Part shown: positions 36,610-64,000 of the stretch, piece after piece
Numbering within the stretch: the first letter of the stretch is position 1
How the letters are laid out: the number at the start of each line of letters is the position of its first letter
NCBI GenBank assembly: GCA_009731375.1
Contig: BJOX01000038.1
Location: 1,034,603-1,098,602, forward strand
DNA: 64,000 bases
DNA from: Paulinella micropora
Taxonomy: Eukaryota; Cercozoa; Imbricatea; Euglyphida
Direction of reading: 5' to 3'
The notes under the pieces: model-generated
Databases searched by the model: none
The model's input: only the letters and a program-made list of their open reading frames with translations
What the model was told of the DNA's origin: nothing
Program-made: the position numbers and the translations under genes

Positions 36610-36805
36610 TGTTATTAATAGACCTATTAATATAATTAACCGGATAGTCAGTATGCGCCGGCATATATAATGTGTGTCGTTAGAGCCATTACGTATGTCC
36701 GGCCTAGTATATAATCGGGCCGTCCCTTGGCGCCCTTTTCTCACTGATAAAGTATCTACTGTAGGACACAGCAAGTATACGGCAGATTATTAAGTTAGTC
36801 TCACA
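36610..36805 (+). repeat. 3' LTR of the outer Copia element
   Basis: It starts TGTTATTAATAG after the polypurine tract, ends CTCACA, and is followed by GCCGG. It differs from the 5' LTR by scattered substitutions and small indels, so the insertion is not recent. Confidence 0.85.
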
Positions 36806-36810
36806 GCCGG

Positions 36811-37478
36811 CCCACCCGGTATATAATGGCAATACTTATCGTTCCTGTCTGTCGGTTATCCTTGGTCTGGAGGCTACGTAGTCCCTACTTTAGGTATTCC
36901 TCAGTCTGCATATCGTCTAGATCGTTAGGACAGTTATCGGTTATTAAATATCGTACTATTGTATTAATAACAATATTCAGTCGCTAATAAAATCAACTGG
37001 GTATGGAAATTTTCCTCAGATTTTCGGAAATTTTCTAAGCAAACACGGGTGTCGAGAGAAAAAGAATGGGCGGGGAATTTTTGAATCATTGATGCGCTTC
37101 CTAGGTATATATGCTTTTTCTTGAGACGTTTTGGGTGCAGGGGTGTGCAGTCATGCAGGGGCAATCATTCCAGGGTCGTTCTTTTGTATAATTTAGAGGT
37201 AGAGAATTACGTTATTAATACTACTAAACGAAGTGCTTGGACTAAATACTGGTACGGGAGGCCATCAAGAAAACCATTTCTTTTAGACAACCGACAAAAA
37301 AGCTAAGTTCTACGATTGACCAGAATCACTGACCTGTGCCCTGCTGCCGCGCGGTCCGTCGGATGGCTTTACAGAGGATTGAAAAAAAAAAAAAAAAAAA
37401 AAAAAATTAACGTGGGCAATCATGAGTCACTGTCACGGACTGACACGTACACATAAACGATAAAGTGACAAAGTTGAG

Positions 37479-37524
<46 letters not shown>

Positions 37525-38131
37525 AAATCATTTACGTTTATTGAAAGGAACACAAAATTCAAAAACTTTCAGTTGACAACCTCTACAGTTGACAGTGACA
37601 ACCTATTGATATTATCAAAAAAATTATCAAGAATATTGAAAGACTTCGAAAAAGATTCCACTCTGTTCCATCTAATACTTTAGTTGTGCGAGGGCTCCGG
37701 GCCCGATCACATACCGCCGCCCCTACGCATGCCCTTCAACTTGTCCAATTGCGCCTGCATCATAAATAAGTATCGATTAGGTACATCAACCTCTCCCGAC
37801 ATATAATCCTTCCCCCTTTCCCCACCTGCTCTTGCTCCGTCTTTCGTTTAATACGAAACAAGACAATTTAAGTAATAGAAATAGATTCTGGGGATGAAGT
37901 GTGAGTGTATGCGGTGAGACTCCCGAAGGAAAGGGAGGGATTGAGGAGGGGGGAGGGAGGGGGGAGGGGAAGGGGGGGGGGGGGCGNNNNNNNNNNATGC
38001 ATTTATGTTGCGACGGAGGCCATAGTCCGAATCGATCCACTACTGACAGGTAAGCACTACCAATATGACTATCCTTGTCATTATCATCATATCATTATCC
38101 TTACCTTTGTTAGTATTATCAATATTAGTAT
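36811..38131. other. Unassigned sequence with homopolymer tracts
   Basis: No gene is supported. A poly-A tract lies at 37381-37406. A run of about 30 T directly followed by about 25 A at 37479-37527 is a pure palindrome. A G-rich stretch and a contig join lie at 37930-37996. Confidence 0.45.
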
Positions 38132-38464
38132 TCAGACAATGCTGATGGTGATATTAATCTTGTGCAATTTATACACACACAAAGGATGTTTGAAGCGTTG
38201 AAAAGTTCGCACCAGCCTTTTTTGTCTCACGTAAAAAGTGAACAATTGCACGCAGGTTATGCAGAGATAACATTGCACAGAACAGCCGCATGTGAATTGG
38301 GGACGGTGTACCCGCATTGCCATGTCTTTCTGCACCACAAACAGGGTGGCCATGACGGTATTGATGTTCAAGCCAGTGCCGGCAGCGATGGCAGCGGGGT
38401 CAGCATCGTTGTTTTCGCTCAGAAAGCGCTCAATCCTGGACCTTGCTGTCGGGCTTTTTGCCAT
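38132..38464 (-). CDS. Possible first exon with a helix-turn-helix-like segment
   Basis: From an ATG at 38464 the frame reads MAKSPTARSRIERFLSENND and goes on through AIAAGTGLNINTVMATLFVV, which has the length and hydrophobic pattern of a winged-helix or HTH unit. After about residue 60 the composition changes (Cys-rich, then basic), so a splice site probably lies near 38290. The family is not recognised; it could be a transposase N-terminus or a host DNA-binding protein. Confidence 0.35.
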   Translation of the reverse strand: MAKSPTARSRIERFLSENNDADPAAIAAGTGLNINTVMATLFVVQKDMAMRVHRPQFTCGCSVQCYLCITCVQLFTFYVRQKRLVRTFQRFKHPLCVYKLHKINITISIV

Positions 38465-39420
38465 GTTTAATCAGACCTACATTTGTGAAAATTCGCAGTA
38501 CGCGTAGAAAGAATCTTTCTGGTGCCTCAGAACTTATCTCAACTGTATCTCACTTGTAATTTTTGCTCGCAGAAACATCAATCCATTTATCTTTATGGCA
38601 AACAAAGGGGAAAATCATGAAACGAAAAACTAAAAACACACACGATATTAAGGCAACAAAACAAAGCAGCGGCGTTGGAAGTCTTAAGAGTGGCGAGTAG
38701 GGCAGTGCAAGCGCAACGCGATCAGACATGCAATCCATGAGTATGGACCTGGGTCGGGGAAAGTAATAAAATTAAATGAACTGAAATAAATTTCAAAAAA
38801 ACTGTTTAAAAAAAAAGAAAAAAAATCATGGAAGAAACATGCAGTGGCGCCATGTAATATTTGTGAAATAATTTGCCAGACTAGACTGCCACGAAAACAG
38901 AAAACATGACGTCCACAATATGTGTCCAATGCGTAGCCCATCATGGGCTAAATTCAGGTAATTTTATTTAAAACCAAGACAAATATTTTTGTTCACCTGA
39001 CCTTTGACTTCGATTGTTTCCTTTTACTGCCTATAGTACCGGTTATTGCAGGAGGCCCGTACTGGTTTTGCTCCTCCAATCCTGGTCAGTACATCTTAGG
39101 CAAGCAGATTGGATTAATACAATTGAAGTACTAATGGATTTTTCAAATTCATTCTGGAAGCAAAATCACTTGTATTACTGTCTGATCGGCGGCAGAACCA
39201 GTATTTTGCGTAAACCTCCGTGTCTCGGTGGGCCTGCGTTCGTTGCATCGCGACTGTCAGCAAATGATAAGAGCTTTTACCTAGTTTTACTGCCCTATCC
39301 TATTGTGGCTTCTCTAACCATTCTCGCAACAGTCTTGTAGTGTCTGCGTTAGACTTGCGTTTCGCTCCAATCCGTTAGCCTGTTCACTTCATCCGCCAAG
39401 GCCAGCTTTGGTGTTGCATG
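38465..39420. other. Unassigned non-repetitive sequence
   Basis: Mixed-composition sequence without a supported gene, RNA or repeat. Short frames at 38550-38944 and 39014-39340 show no motif. Confidence 0.4.
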
Positions 39421-40264
39421 CCTTCTTCTTCTTCTTCTTCTTCTTCTTCTTCTTCTTCTTCTTCTTCTTCTTCTTCTTCTTCTTCTTCTTCTTCTTCTTC
39501 TTCTTCTTCCTTCCTTCCTTCCTTCCTTCCTTCCCTCCTTCATGCCTTCCTTCCTTCCTTCATTCATTCCTTCCTTCCTTCATTCCTTCATGCCTTTCCT
39601 TCTTTCTTTCTTTCTTCTTTTTCTTCTTCTTCTTCTTCTTCTTCTTCTTCTTCTTCTTCTTCTTCTTCTTCTTCTTCTTCTTCTTCTTCTTCTTCTTCTT
39701 CTTCTCCTCCTCCTCCTCCTTCTTCTTCTTCTTCTTTTTCTTCTTCTTCTTCTTCTTCTTCTTCTCCTCCTCCTCCTCCTCCTCCTTCTCCTCCTCCTTC
39801 TCCTCCTCCTTCTCCTTCTCCTTCTTCTTCTTCTTCTTCTTCTTCTTCTTCTTCTTCTTCTTCTTCTTCTTCTTCTTCTTCTTCGTCTTCTCCTCCTCCT
39901 TCTCCTCCTCCTCCTCCTCCTTCTTCTTCTTCTCCTCCTCCTCCTCCTCCTTCTTCTTCTTCTTCTTCTTCTTCTTTTTCTCCATCTCCACTCCATCTCC
40001 TTCTCCTCCTCCTCCTCCTCCTCCTCTTTCTTCTTCTTCTTCTTCTTCTTCTTCTTCTTCTTCTTCTTCTTCTTCTTCTTCTTCTCGCTTTTTCCACGTC
40101 GCGTTGGCCATGGTCCTGTCTCTTCTTCTTCAAGCCTTGCCCATCGCCCGCATCCTCATATGGCTGCCTGTACTACAAGCCAGTAGCTCTGACACCTCTG
40201 AGGTACCCCGACAGCCCTTTCGGTTGAGTACTTGGTTGTTTGTGTTCTTGTTGTATAGCGTATC

Positions 40265-40319
<55 letters not shown>

Positions 40320-40574
40320 GGTGGTTGTTGGTTGTTGTTTTTTTTTTTGTTGTTGTTATTATTTTGTTGTCGTTGCTGCTGCTCTTCTTCTTCTTCTTCT
40401 TCTTCTTCTTCTTCTTTCTTCTTCTTTCTTCTTCTTTCTTCTTCTTTCTTCTTCTTTCTTCTTCTTTCTTCTTCTTTCTTCTTCTTCTTCTTCCTCCTCC
40501 TCCTCCTCCTACTCCTCCTTTCTTCTTTTTCTTCTTTTTCTTCTTTTTTTTCTTTTTCTTCCTCTTCTTTCTCT

Positions 40575-40606
<32 letters not shown>

Positions 40607-40925
40607 TTCTTCTCCTTCTCCTTCTTCTCCTTCTTCTCCTTCTTCTTCTTCTTGTTCTTCTTCTTCTTCTTCTTCTTCTTCTTCTTCTTCTTCTTCTTCT
40701 TCTTCTTCTTCTTCTTCTTCTTCTTCTTCTTCTTCTTCTTCTTCTTCTTCTTCGTCTTCTTCGTCTTCTTCTTCTTCTTCTTCTTCTTCTTCTTCTTCTT
40801 CTGAACAGAAGAAGAAGAAGAAGAAGAAGAAGAAGAAGAAGAAGAAGAAGAAGAAGAAGAAGAAGAAGAAGAAGAAGAAGAAGACGAAGAAGACGAAGAA
40901 GAAGAAGAAGAAGAAGAAGAAGAAA
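39421..40925. repeat. 1.5-kb (TTC)n-type triplet array ending in a (TTC)n-(GAA)n palindrome
   Basis: Pyrimidine triplets TTC/CTT with CCT, TTCC and TTGT variants run from 39421 to 40801, with a unique island at 40083-40260. At about 40800 the strand composition inverts: TTCTTCTTCTGAACAGAAGA, followed by more than 100 bases of GAA. The two halves form a large perfect-centred palindrome. Open frames across it (poly-Ser, poly-Phe, poly-Leu, poly-Arg) are artefacts. Confidence 0.9.
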
Positions 40926-41157
40926 ATATAAACCTAACTTCAGTTCAATCTAACTGAGTCAGGCCGATTTCAACTGCCGATGATGGAAACTCAGTTCATC
41001 AGCACAAAAAATTTAAGATTTTAAACTTTTAATTTTATAATTCCGGCCGGCCACTAATTCAAGTCTTATTTTGCAGGGTATTAGTTGAACTTGAAAACGA
41101 TGAAGATTTTTCCGCTCTTGATTGTCCGCAGCGTCTGCAACGGCAACGTGGAGCAAG

Positions 41158-41511
41158 CACGGCGTAACCATGCATGCAGTGTCGTGGAAAGACACTAAGG
41201 CGGTATTAATCTTATAGACCATTTTGGGGGGTGCAAGCACTACAGTGCCAAGGGTGCTTCGGGGTGGTGGGGGGAGAAAAATCGATGTGCCATGCTTTGA
41301 AATAGCAAAGGCATATATACACCGCCCACATGGGTGGAGTCGATGTCGGGGATCAGATGCGCTTGCGCTATGGTGTGGAGAAGGCCATGCGCTTCAACTC
41401 GATAAGTGGGGGCCTTGGTTCAAATTGTTTGCGGGTCTATTGGATATTTCTGTAACCAATGCTACAATCATGAGTCATATACAAGCACTACCACCCACAA
41501 ACGGAGCGTAA
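41158..41511 (+). pseudogene. piggyBac-type transposase relic
   Basis: The frame reads SWKDTKAVLIL, a stop, then TVPRVLRGGGGRKIDVPCFE. After a one-base shift it reads MGGVDVGDQMRLRYG and, shifting again, KWGPWFKLFAGLLDISVTNA. This is the C-terminal catalytic part of DDE_Tnp_1_7 (piggyBac/PGBD) proteins, including the MGGVDxxDQ box with the last catalytic Asp. Stops and two shifts show it is dead. Ends and TTAA target sites were not identified. Confidence 0.6.
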
Positions 41512-42641
41512 AACCATGCTAAAACACCTAATCAGTGCAGGAATTGCTGGGCCAGGCTGGGGTCATGAAAGGTATAATATTAATAGTAGGTACAGTGTGG
41601 TCGTGGGAACTGAGGCAGAAGTGTATTGTACTGGCCACCTTCTATTAATATCAGCCTCAGTCGTACCAGGTAAAAACAAACCGTTGAAGCAGCAAAGCTC
41701 GAAAATGCTGTTCAATGCGTAGCGTGCATGCCGCTCAACGGGGTCAGGAAGCGTACCCGTGCTTACTGCTCCAATTGCCGCTTCTCAGTTTTTTTGCCGT
41801 ACCGGTTATGGTTTCGCGTGCCGGGCGGCACACACCGGCGCAACACCGTCGTCGCTCCAGCGCGAGCCAGGATGCAGCCAATTGATGGTTGATTAAAATG
41901 ACCTTTGACGTTATTAATGAACGGTTTTTTTTTCATAGTTCGCTTAAATATTAATATGACAGAAGTATTTAATACAAACAAAGTACTGCTAATATTGCCA
42001 CGTTTGTGCCACGGTCTTAAAAACTTGAACAATCCACAAGATCCACAAATGTGGTTTTAAACCACAAATGTGGATTGCCGGGTTAAGGGTTAATAAAATA
42101 CTTGCCACTCATAGACTTCTCTGAGTGGGAAGCTCATAGACTTCACTGAGTGAGAAGCCGAAGATAAGCCCCAAAATCCAAACTTCATACGAAATGGCAA
42201 AAGCTTAATCTTTTTGACTATCGGTCACCTCCACAAATGTGATCAGGTTACCGATAAAGCTACATATGCGGCGCGCCAAATTTGACATGTTTTGCGGGCT
42301 CGCCGGCCCGGCTCGCCCGCAAAACACGTCAAATTTGTGGATAGCCGCATAATATACTATTCCGACAGGATGTCGTTAGAAATACCATACTCGTAGGAAT
42401 ACTAATGATAAGGGATCAGTAGAAGTGTAAGAGTAAAATGGAATTGCATATTCATCCTAACTTTATCTTATTTTGACTTTCTTTTCTTCCAACTTTCACT
42501 TGAGTCTATTACTATGTTCTCAACCTTTTCTTGTCCCATATTACTAACAGAGTCTCACAATACCAAATGACGGGAGATATCACATTTCTGCAAGTGCCTC
42601 AACAGGCATGAGTCTCTTGCTTATAGCATACTTCACTGGTA
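41512..42641. repeat. Non-coding stretch with a hairpin cluster
   Basis: 42277-42299 and 42315-42337 form a 23-bp inverted repeat (one mismatch) with an outer ATGCGGC/GCCGCAT pair. CCACAAATGTGG palindromes occur at about 42050-42075. A third inverted pair (TATCGGT.ACC/GGTTACCGATA) lies at about 42219-42257. A 24-base tandem pair (CTCATAGACTTC) lies at 42110-42155. These may be ends of a small DNA transposon. No gene is seen. Confidence 0.55.
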
Positions 42642-57885
<15,244 letters not shown>

Positions 57886-58419
57886 CGATCGCTAACAGAC
57901 ATAACCATATTTTCCAACCAACATCAGAGTCCGTGAGGTTTGTTTTCATTCGTTTATTTGCTTCTTTTTGGTTTTCCAGCATATTGGAACGAACATCCTT
58001 TTTGATAATCAAGTAATTGATGCAAATCCATGCAATTCACGCCGTTTGAGCACAACAACAAAATCTATGCCATTCACAGTAGATTTGAGCTGAACAACGA
58101 CAGAGTTCAGCGTGGCCCAACTTTAGAAAACTAGACAAGTCCACATAGGAATATCTTGACAACAAAAACAAACACAAGATCTAACAAATTGAACAAAACA
58201 CACGACAGAAATCTGATTGACAACACTACTCACACACAACAAAAACAACAAAAAAGCAAACAGACTACAAACAACAAAAATTTCTCTTTTACAACCAAAA
58301 ACAAACATCAGAAAAGTTGGGGGAAAACCAAAAAATCAGAAACAACAAAAAAAATCTCTTGAAGTTCTTCCAGCGAGATCCAAAGCACTCGCAAATCATA
58401 TTATAAGCACGAAGATCTG
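57886..58419. promoter_or_regulatory. Intergenic region between divergent genes
   Basis: The surface-protein gene starts leftward at 57885 and an exon-like frame starts rightward at 58420. The region is A-rich on the plus strand from 58140 (AACAACAAA-like). It probably holds promoters for both, but no TATA box or motif is clear. Confidence 0.4.
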
Positions 58420-58509
58420 ATGGGAGAGCCCCCTGATATCTATCAACAAAAATTATCGAAGAAATTTGGCAATTATCGGCTTCCTGGGCCCGATGGGTGC
58501 GAAAAAGAG
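58420..58509 (+). CDS. Probable first coding exon of an unrecognised gene
   Basis: An ATG at 58420 opens 30 codons (MGEPPDIYQQKLSKKFGNYR...) ending at a strong donor, GAG|GTAAGC. The next unit may lie beyond the ACAT arrays. At 60127-60216 a Lys-rich frame (KSMEKGKRKQLQKLKTTKKQ) ends in TAA and could be the last exon, with the purine-rich 59730-60120 region encoding Arg/Glu repeats or being intron. The family is not recognised. Confidence 0.4.
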
Positions 58510-58517
58510 GTAAGCTT

Positions 58518-59725
58518 ATATACATACATACATACATACATATACATAAATACATAAATACATACAACATACCTACATACATACATACATACATACATGC
58601 ATACATACATGCATACATACATGCATACATACATACATACACATACATATATACATACATACATAAATACATACATACATACATACATACATACATACAC
58701 ACACACATACAGACATAATACATACATACATACATACATCATTGCATGCATACATGCATGCATACATACATACATACATACATACATGCATGCATACATA
58801 CATACATACATACATACATACATAGATACATACATGACATACATACATACATACATACATGCATGCATGATGCATGAATGCATGCATGCATATGTACATA
58901 CATACATACATGCATACATACATACATATATACATACATACATACATACATACATGCATACATACATACACATACATACATACATACACATACATACACA
59001 TACATACACATATGTACATACATACATACATACATGCATACATACATGCATACATACATGCATACATACATACATACACATACATACATACATACATACA
59101 TAAATACATACATACATACATACATACATACATACACACACACATACAGACATACATACATACATACATACATACATCATTGCATGCATACATGCATGCA
59201 TACATACATACATACATACATACATGCATGCATACATACATACATACATACATACATAGATACATACATGACATACATACATACATACATACATGCATGC
59301 ATGATGCATGAATGCATGCATGCATATGTACATACATACATACATGCATACATACATACATATATACATACATACATACACATACATACACATACATACA
59401 CATATATACATACATATGTACATACATACATGCATGATGCATGCATGCATGCATGCATACATACATACATACATACATACATACATACATACATACATGC
59501 ATACATACATACATATATACATACATACATACATACATACATACATACACATACATACATACATACACATACATACACATACATACAAGTACTCATACAT
59601 ACATACATACATACATACATGCATACATACATGCATACAAGTACTCATACATACATGCATACATACATACATACATGCATACATACACACGTACATGCAT
59701 ACATGCATACATACATACATACATA
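58518..59725. repeat. (ACAT)n array with a ~437-bp higher-order duplication
   Basis: ACAT units with GCAT variants. A block with CATCATTGCATGCATACATG, TAGATACATACATGACATAC and GCATGATGCATGAATGCATG occurs from about 58738 and again from about 59175. Many open frames cross it and are artefacts. Confidence 0.9.
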
Positions 59726-59938
59726 TGAACTAGATGAAAGAAAAAGAGAAAATGAACTAGATGAAAGAGTAAGCTTAAGAGAAAAGAACTAGATGAAAGA
59801 AAAAATGAAAGAGAAAATGAAAGAGAAAGAGCACAAGGAAAGAGAGAGATCGCAGAGAGAGAGAGAGAGAGAGATCAAGAGATCGACAAAGAGAGAGATC
59901 AAGAGATCGACAAAGAGAGAGACAGAGAGAGAGAGAGC

Positions 59939-60004
<66 letters not shown>

Positions 60005-60126
60005 TAAGGGAAGAGAAAAGGACAGATCGAAAAAGACAAGGAAAAGGGAAAGAGAACGAGAAAGAAAACCAAAAAGAAAGAGAAAGAGAAAGAGAAGGAG
60101 AAAGAAATAGAGAAAGAGAATTGAAA
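59726..60126. repeat. Purine (GA/GAAA) array
   Basis: GA-rich sequence with GATCGA interruptions. It keeps an open Arg/Glu/Lys frame (59793-60110) that could be coding but is more simply a repeat artefact. Confidence 0.75.
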
Positions 60127-60216
60127 AAAAATCAATGGAGAAGGGAAAGCGAAAGCAACTTCAAAAGTTGAAAACAACAAAGAAGCAACCGTTTAAAGAT
60201 AAGGAGTTTAAGTAAT

Positions 60217-60870
60217 CAGAAAAGATTAAATGAAATCTTAACTAAAGAAGTCGACGTCGCTATTGAATAATGACAAAGAGGGACTATACTTGGGAGATAG
60301 CTTCTGTATGCAGCCATTGATTTTCTGAGGTTTTATTTGTTCGAACACTACGACAAATTCCAGGCGAAAGGGTGCACATTTCCTAATTTGCATATATCAA
60401 ACCCAAACTACAGTTCGGGGACCGGAATTCGGGTGTGAAATTTCTTCAAACTAAAGCTTTCCGGAAAATCGTCGCATGTCAATCGCTCTCTTCCCACCTC
60501 AGTCAATGAAAGGCTATGCCTATGAGTTGTGTGTTAGATCTTGTGTTTGGGATTTTCATTCCATTTCTATTTTGTGTAAGCAAAACATAAGTAATGAGGT
60601 TAGGTGTTATTATGTGAAAAGTTAGGGAAAGATATGGGCAAGATGCAGCCTGAGGGAGGTTTAGATCTCATCTCCAGTACCTGCTCGTCAAAACACTGAC
60701 TTTATCAGTCTGTTATCGCACAGAGAAGGAATAAATAATAATAATAATAATAATAATAGTAATAATAATAATAATTGTTTATGGAGAGGCCATTCAAAAA
60801 TCATACAGATTAGAATTGCGCTTAATTTTTTTTTTTTTTTTTGTTTCTTTATTATTTCTGTTTGTGTTAG
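60217..60870. other. Unassigned sequence with an (AAT)n array
   Basis: 60732-60775 is AAT repeat and 60825-60842 a T tract. The rest is unique sequence; upstream exons of the next gene may lie here but none could be supported. Confidence 0.4.
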
Positions 60871-63181
<2,311 letters not shown>

Positions 63182-63229
63182 GTGATGATTTCTCACTAGT
63201 TTTCCCCCGAACTGCAGAGACATTGAAAT

Positions 63230-63324
63230 CACGTGTGTGTGTGTGTGTGTGTGTAAGTGTGTGTGTGTGTGTGTGTGTTTTTATGTATATGTATGTATGC
63301 GTGTGTTGTGTGTGTGTGTGTGTG

Positions 63325-63402
<78 letters not shown>
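63230..63402. repeat. (GT)n and (ATT)n arrays
   Basis: GT repeat to about 63325, then pure ATT to 63402, directly in front of the first SINE copy. Confidence 0.92.
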
Positions 63403-63667
63403 GGACACCGTGATAGCCCAGTGGTCAAGTTCTACCATCTGGGCCCTGTCGCCAGTTCGATTCCCGTCGGTGCCACCAGTATTTTCATTGAACATACCGG
63501 TCTATTTCTGGACCAGTATTTTCATTGAACATACCGGCCCGTCTGGAAGTGTTGGAACTGCCCTTGCGGGGGTGTCATTAGAGCTTATCGTCAATTCTTC
63601 GTACTCCCCTCACGGGTGAGACGATGGAGGCGCATGTGCAGAAATGCATCAGCCATTGACAGAGAAG

Positions 63668-63669
<2 letters not shown>
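63403..63669 (+). mobile_element. tRNA-derived SINE, copy 1
   Basis: The 5' part is tRNA-like, with an A box (TAGCCCAGTGG) and a B box (AGTTCGATTCC) about 35 bases apart, ending GGTGCCA. A body of about 190 bases follows (GTACTCCCCTCACGGGTGAG near its end), then an ATT tail (63670-63744). It has a short internal duplication (CAGTATTTTCATTGAACATA) not seen in copy 2. It is too long and lacks a proper acceptor stem for a real tRNA gene. Confidence 0.75.
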
Positions 63670-63744
<75 letters not shown>

Positions 63745-63983
63745 GTGGCACCGCGATAGCCCAGTGGTTAAGGTCTACCATCTGGGACCTGTCGCCAGTT
63801 CGATTCCCGTCGGTGCCAGTATTTTCAAAGGATATTTTCTTTGAAAGTATTGGTCTGTCTGGAAGGCTTGGAGCTGCCTTGCGGGGGTGTCAGTAGAGCC
63901 TATCGACAAATCTTCGTACTCCCCTCGCGGGTGAGACGATGGAGGCACATGTGCAGAAATGCATTCGCCATTGACTGAGAAGC
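63745..63983 (+). mobile_element. tRNA-derived SINE, copy 2
   Basis: Same A and B boxes, body and ATT tail as copy 1, with scattered substitutions. The tail of copy 1 is the sequence immediately in front of copy 2, and its own ATT tail runs to the window end. Confidence 0.75.
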
Positions 63984-64000
63984 ACTATTATTATTATTAT

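Larger units (their letters stand above)
15134..36805 (+). mobile_element. Outer Copia-type LTR element containing PLV block B and a nested Copia element
   Basis: Two related LTRs (15134-15325 and 36610-36805) start with TGTTA and end with CA. They are bordered outside by the same 5 bases, GCCGG (15129-15133 and 36806-36810). A primer-binding site follows the left LTR and a polypurine tract (AGGGGGAG, 36602-36609) precedes the right one. So 15134-36805 behaves as one integrated element. Inside are Gag, an unassigned ORF and a DSGA protease (to 19216), then viral sequence, then about 270 bases, then a second complete LTR element, then 455 bases to the polypurine tract. No integrase, reverse transcriptase or RNase H of the outer element remains. 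Confidence 0.8.

Noticed and set aside
39408-40953. Poly-Ser/Phe/Leu/Arg open frames up to about 500 codons
   Set aside because: Pure triplet-repeat artefact; no non-repetitive coding segment, start context or splice logic.
58473-59792. Long Cys/Tyr/Met and His/Thr/Tyr open frames in the ACAT arrays
   Set aside because: Tetranucleotide repeats give a four-residue periodic peptide in every frame; not a gene.
63403-63480. tRNA gene
   Set aside because: A and B boxes are present, but the cloverleaf arms do not pair well, a SINE body and ATT tail follow, and a second copy has the same extended structure.

Overview
The window is eukaryotic nuclear DNA, not a bacterial, organellar or free viral genome. 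It has spliced genes with GT-AG introns, two LTR retrotransposons, a tRNA-derived SINE, a piggyBac relic and very many microsatellites. Two blocks of intron-poor, AT-rich, virus-like genes belong to the polinton-like virus (PLV) world: protein-primed DNA polymerase B, double-jelly-roll-type capsid protein, packaging ATPase, S74-type fibre and lipase. Nearly every viral gene carries frameshifts, so these are endogenous, decayed copies. The host is probably a protist. PSI-like and sushi-like modules in one surface protein, a CDCA7-like gene and endogenous PLVs would suit a unicellular relative of animals, but that is a weak inference.

Layout. 1-4970: PLV block A (ATPase, small membrane protein, secreted Cys-rich protein, long S74 fibre), running off the left edge. 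5000-7400: repeats and unassigned sequence. 7428-12926 (+): a 16-exon ataxin-3-type (Josephin) deubiquitinase whose introns are mostly microsatellite and contain truncated copies of its own exons. 13949-14133: an unrecognised terminal exon. 15134-36805: a Copia-type LTR element with 5-bp target duplications (GCCGG). It keeps Gag and protease, but integrase and reverse transcriptase are absent. In their place lies PLV block B (about 19310-28368: two small ORFs, PolB, lipase, DUF3223-like protein, structural proteins, zinc-repeat protein). A second Copia element (28638-36149, target duplication ATCAT), with all domains present but broken ORFs, follows. 36810-42600: non-coding sequence, a 1.5-kb triplet array with a giant palindrome, a piggyBac relic and a hairpin cluster.

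42642-57885 (-): a large gene with 23 visible coding exons. It encodes a signal peptide, repeated Cys-rich modules (partly sushi-like), a Ser/Thr/Pro-rich stalk, a PSI-like segment and a hydrophobic C-terminal tail, so a GPI-anchored or membrane surface protein is likely. Its introns hold a 4-kb TATATG array, a 476-base gap and a separately scaffolded contig with a DIS3L2-like exon. 58420 onward (+): a divergently transcribed short exon, then a CDCA7-like zf-4CXXC_R1 gene (60871-63181, continuing) with two SINE copies in its last visible intron.

Two patterns run through the window. First, a retroelement nested with a viral genome segment inside one pair of LTRs. Second, 'exon echoes': truncated exon copies bounded by microsatellite, in two unrelated host genes. 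Splice calls rest on reading-frame continuity and family alignment from memory. Runs of ten N mark contig joins, so long-range order there depends on scaffolding.
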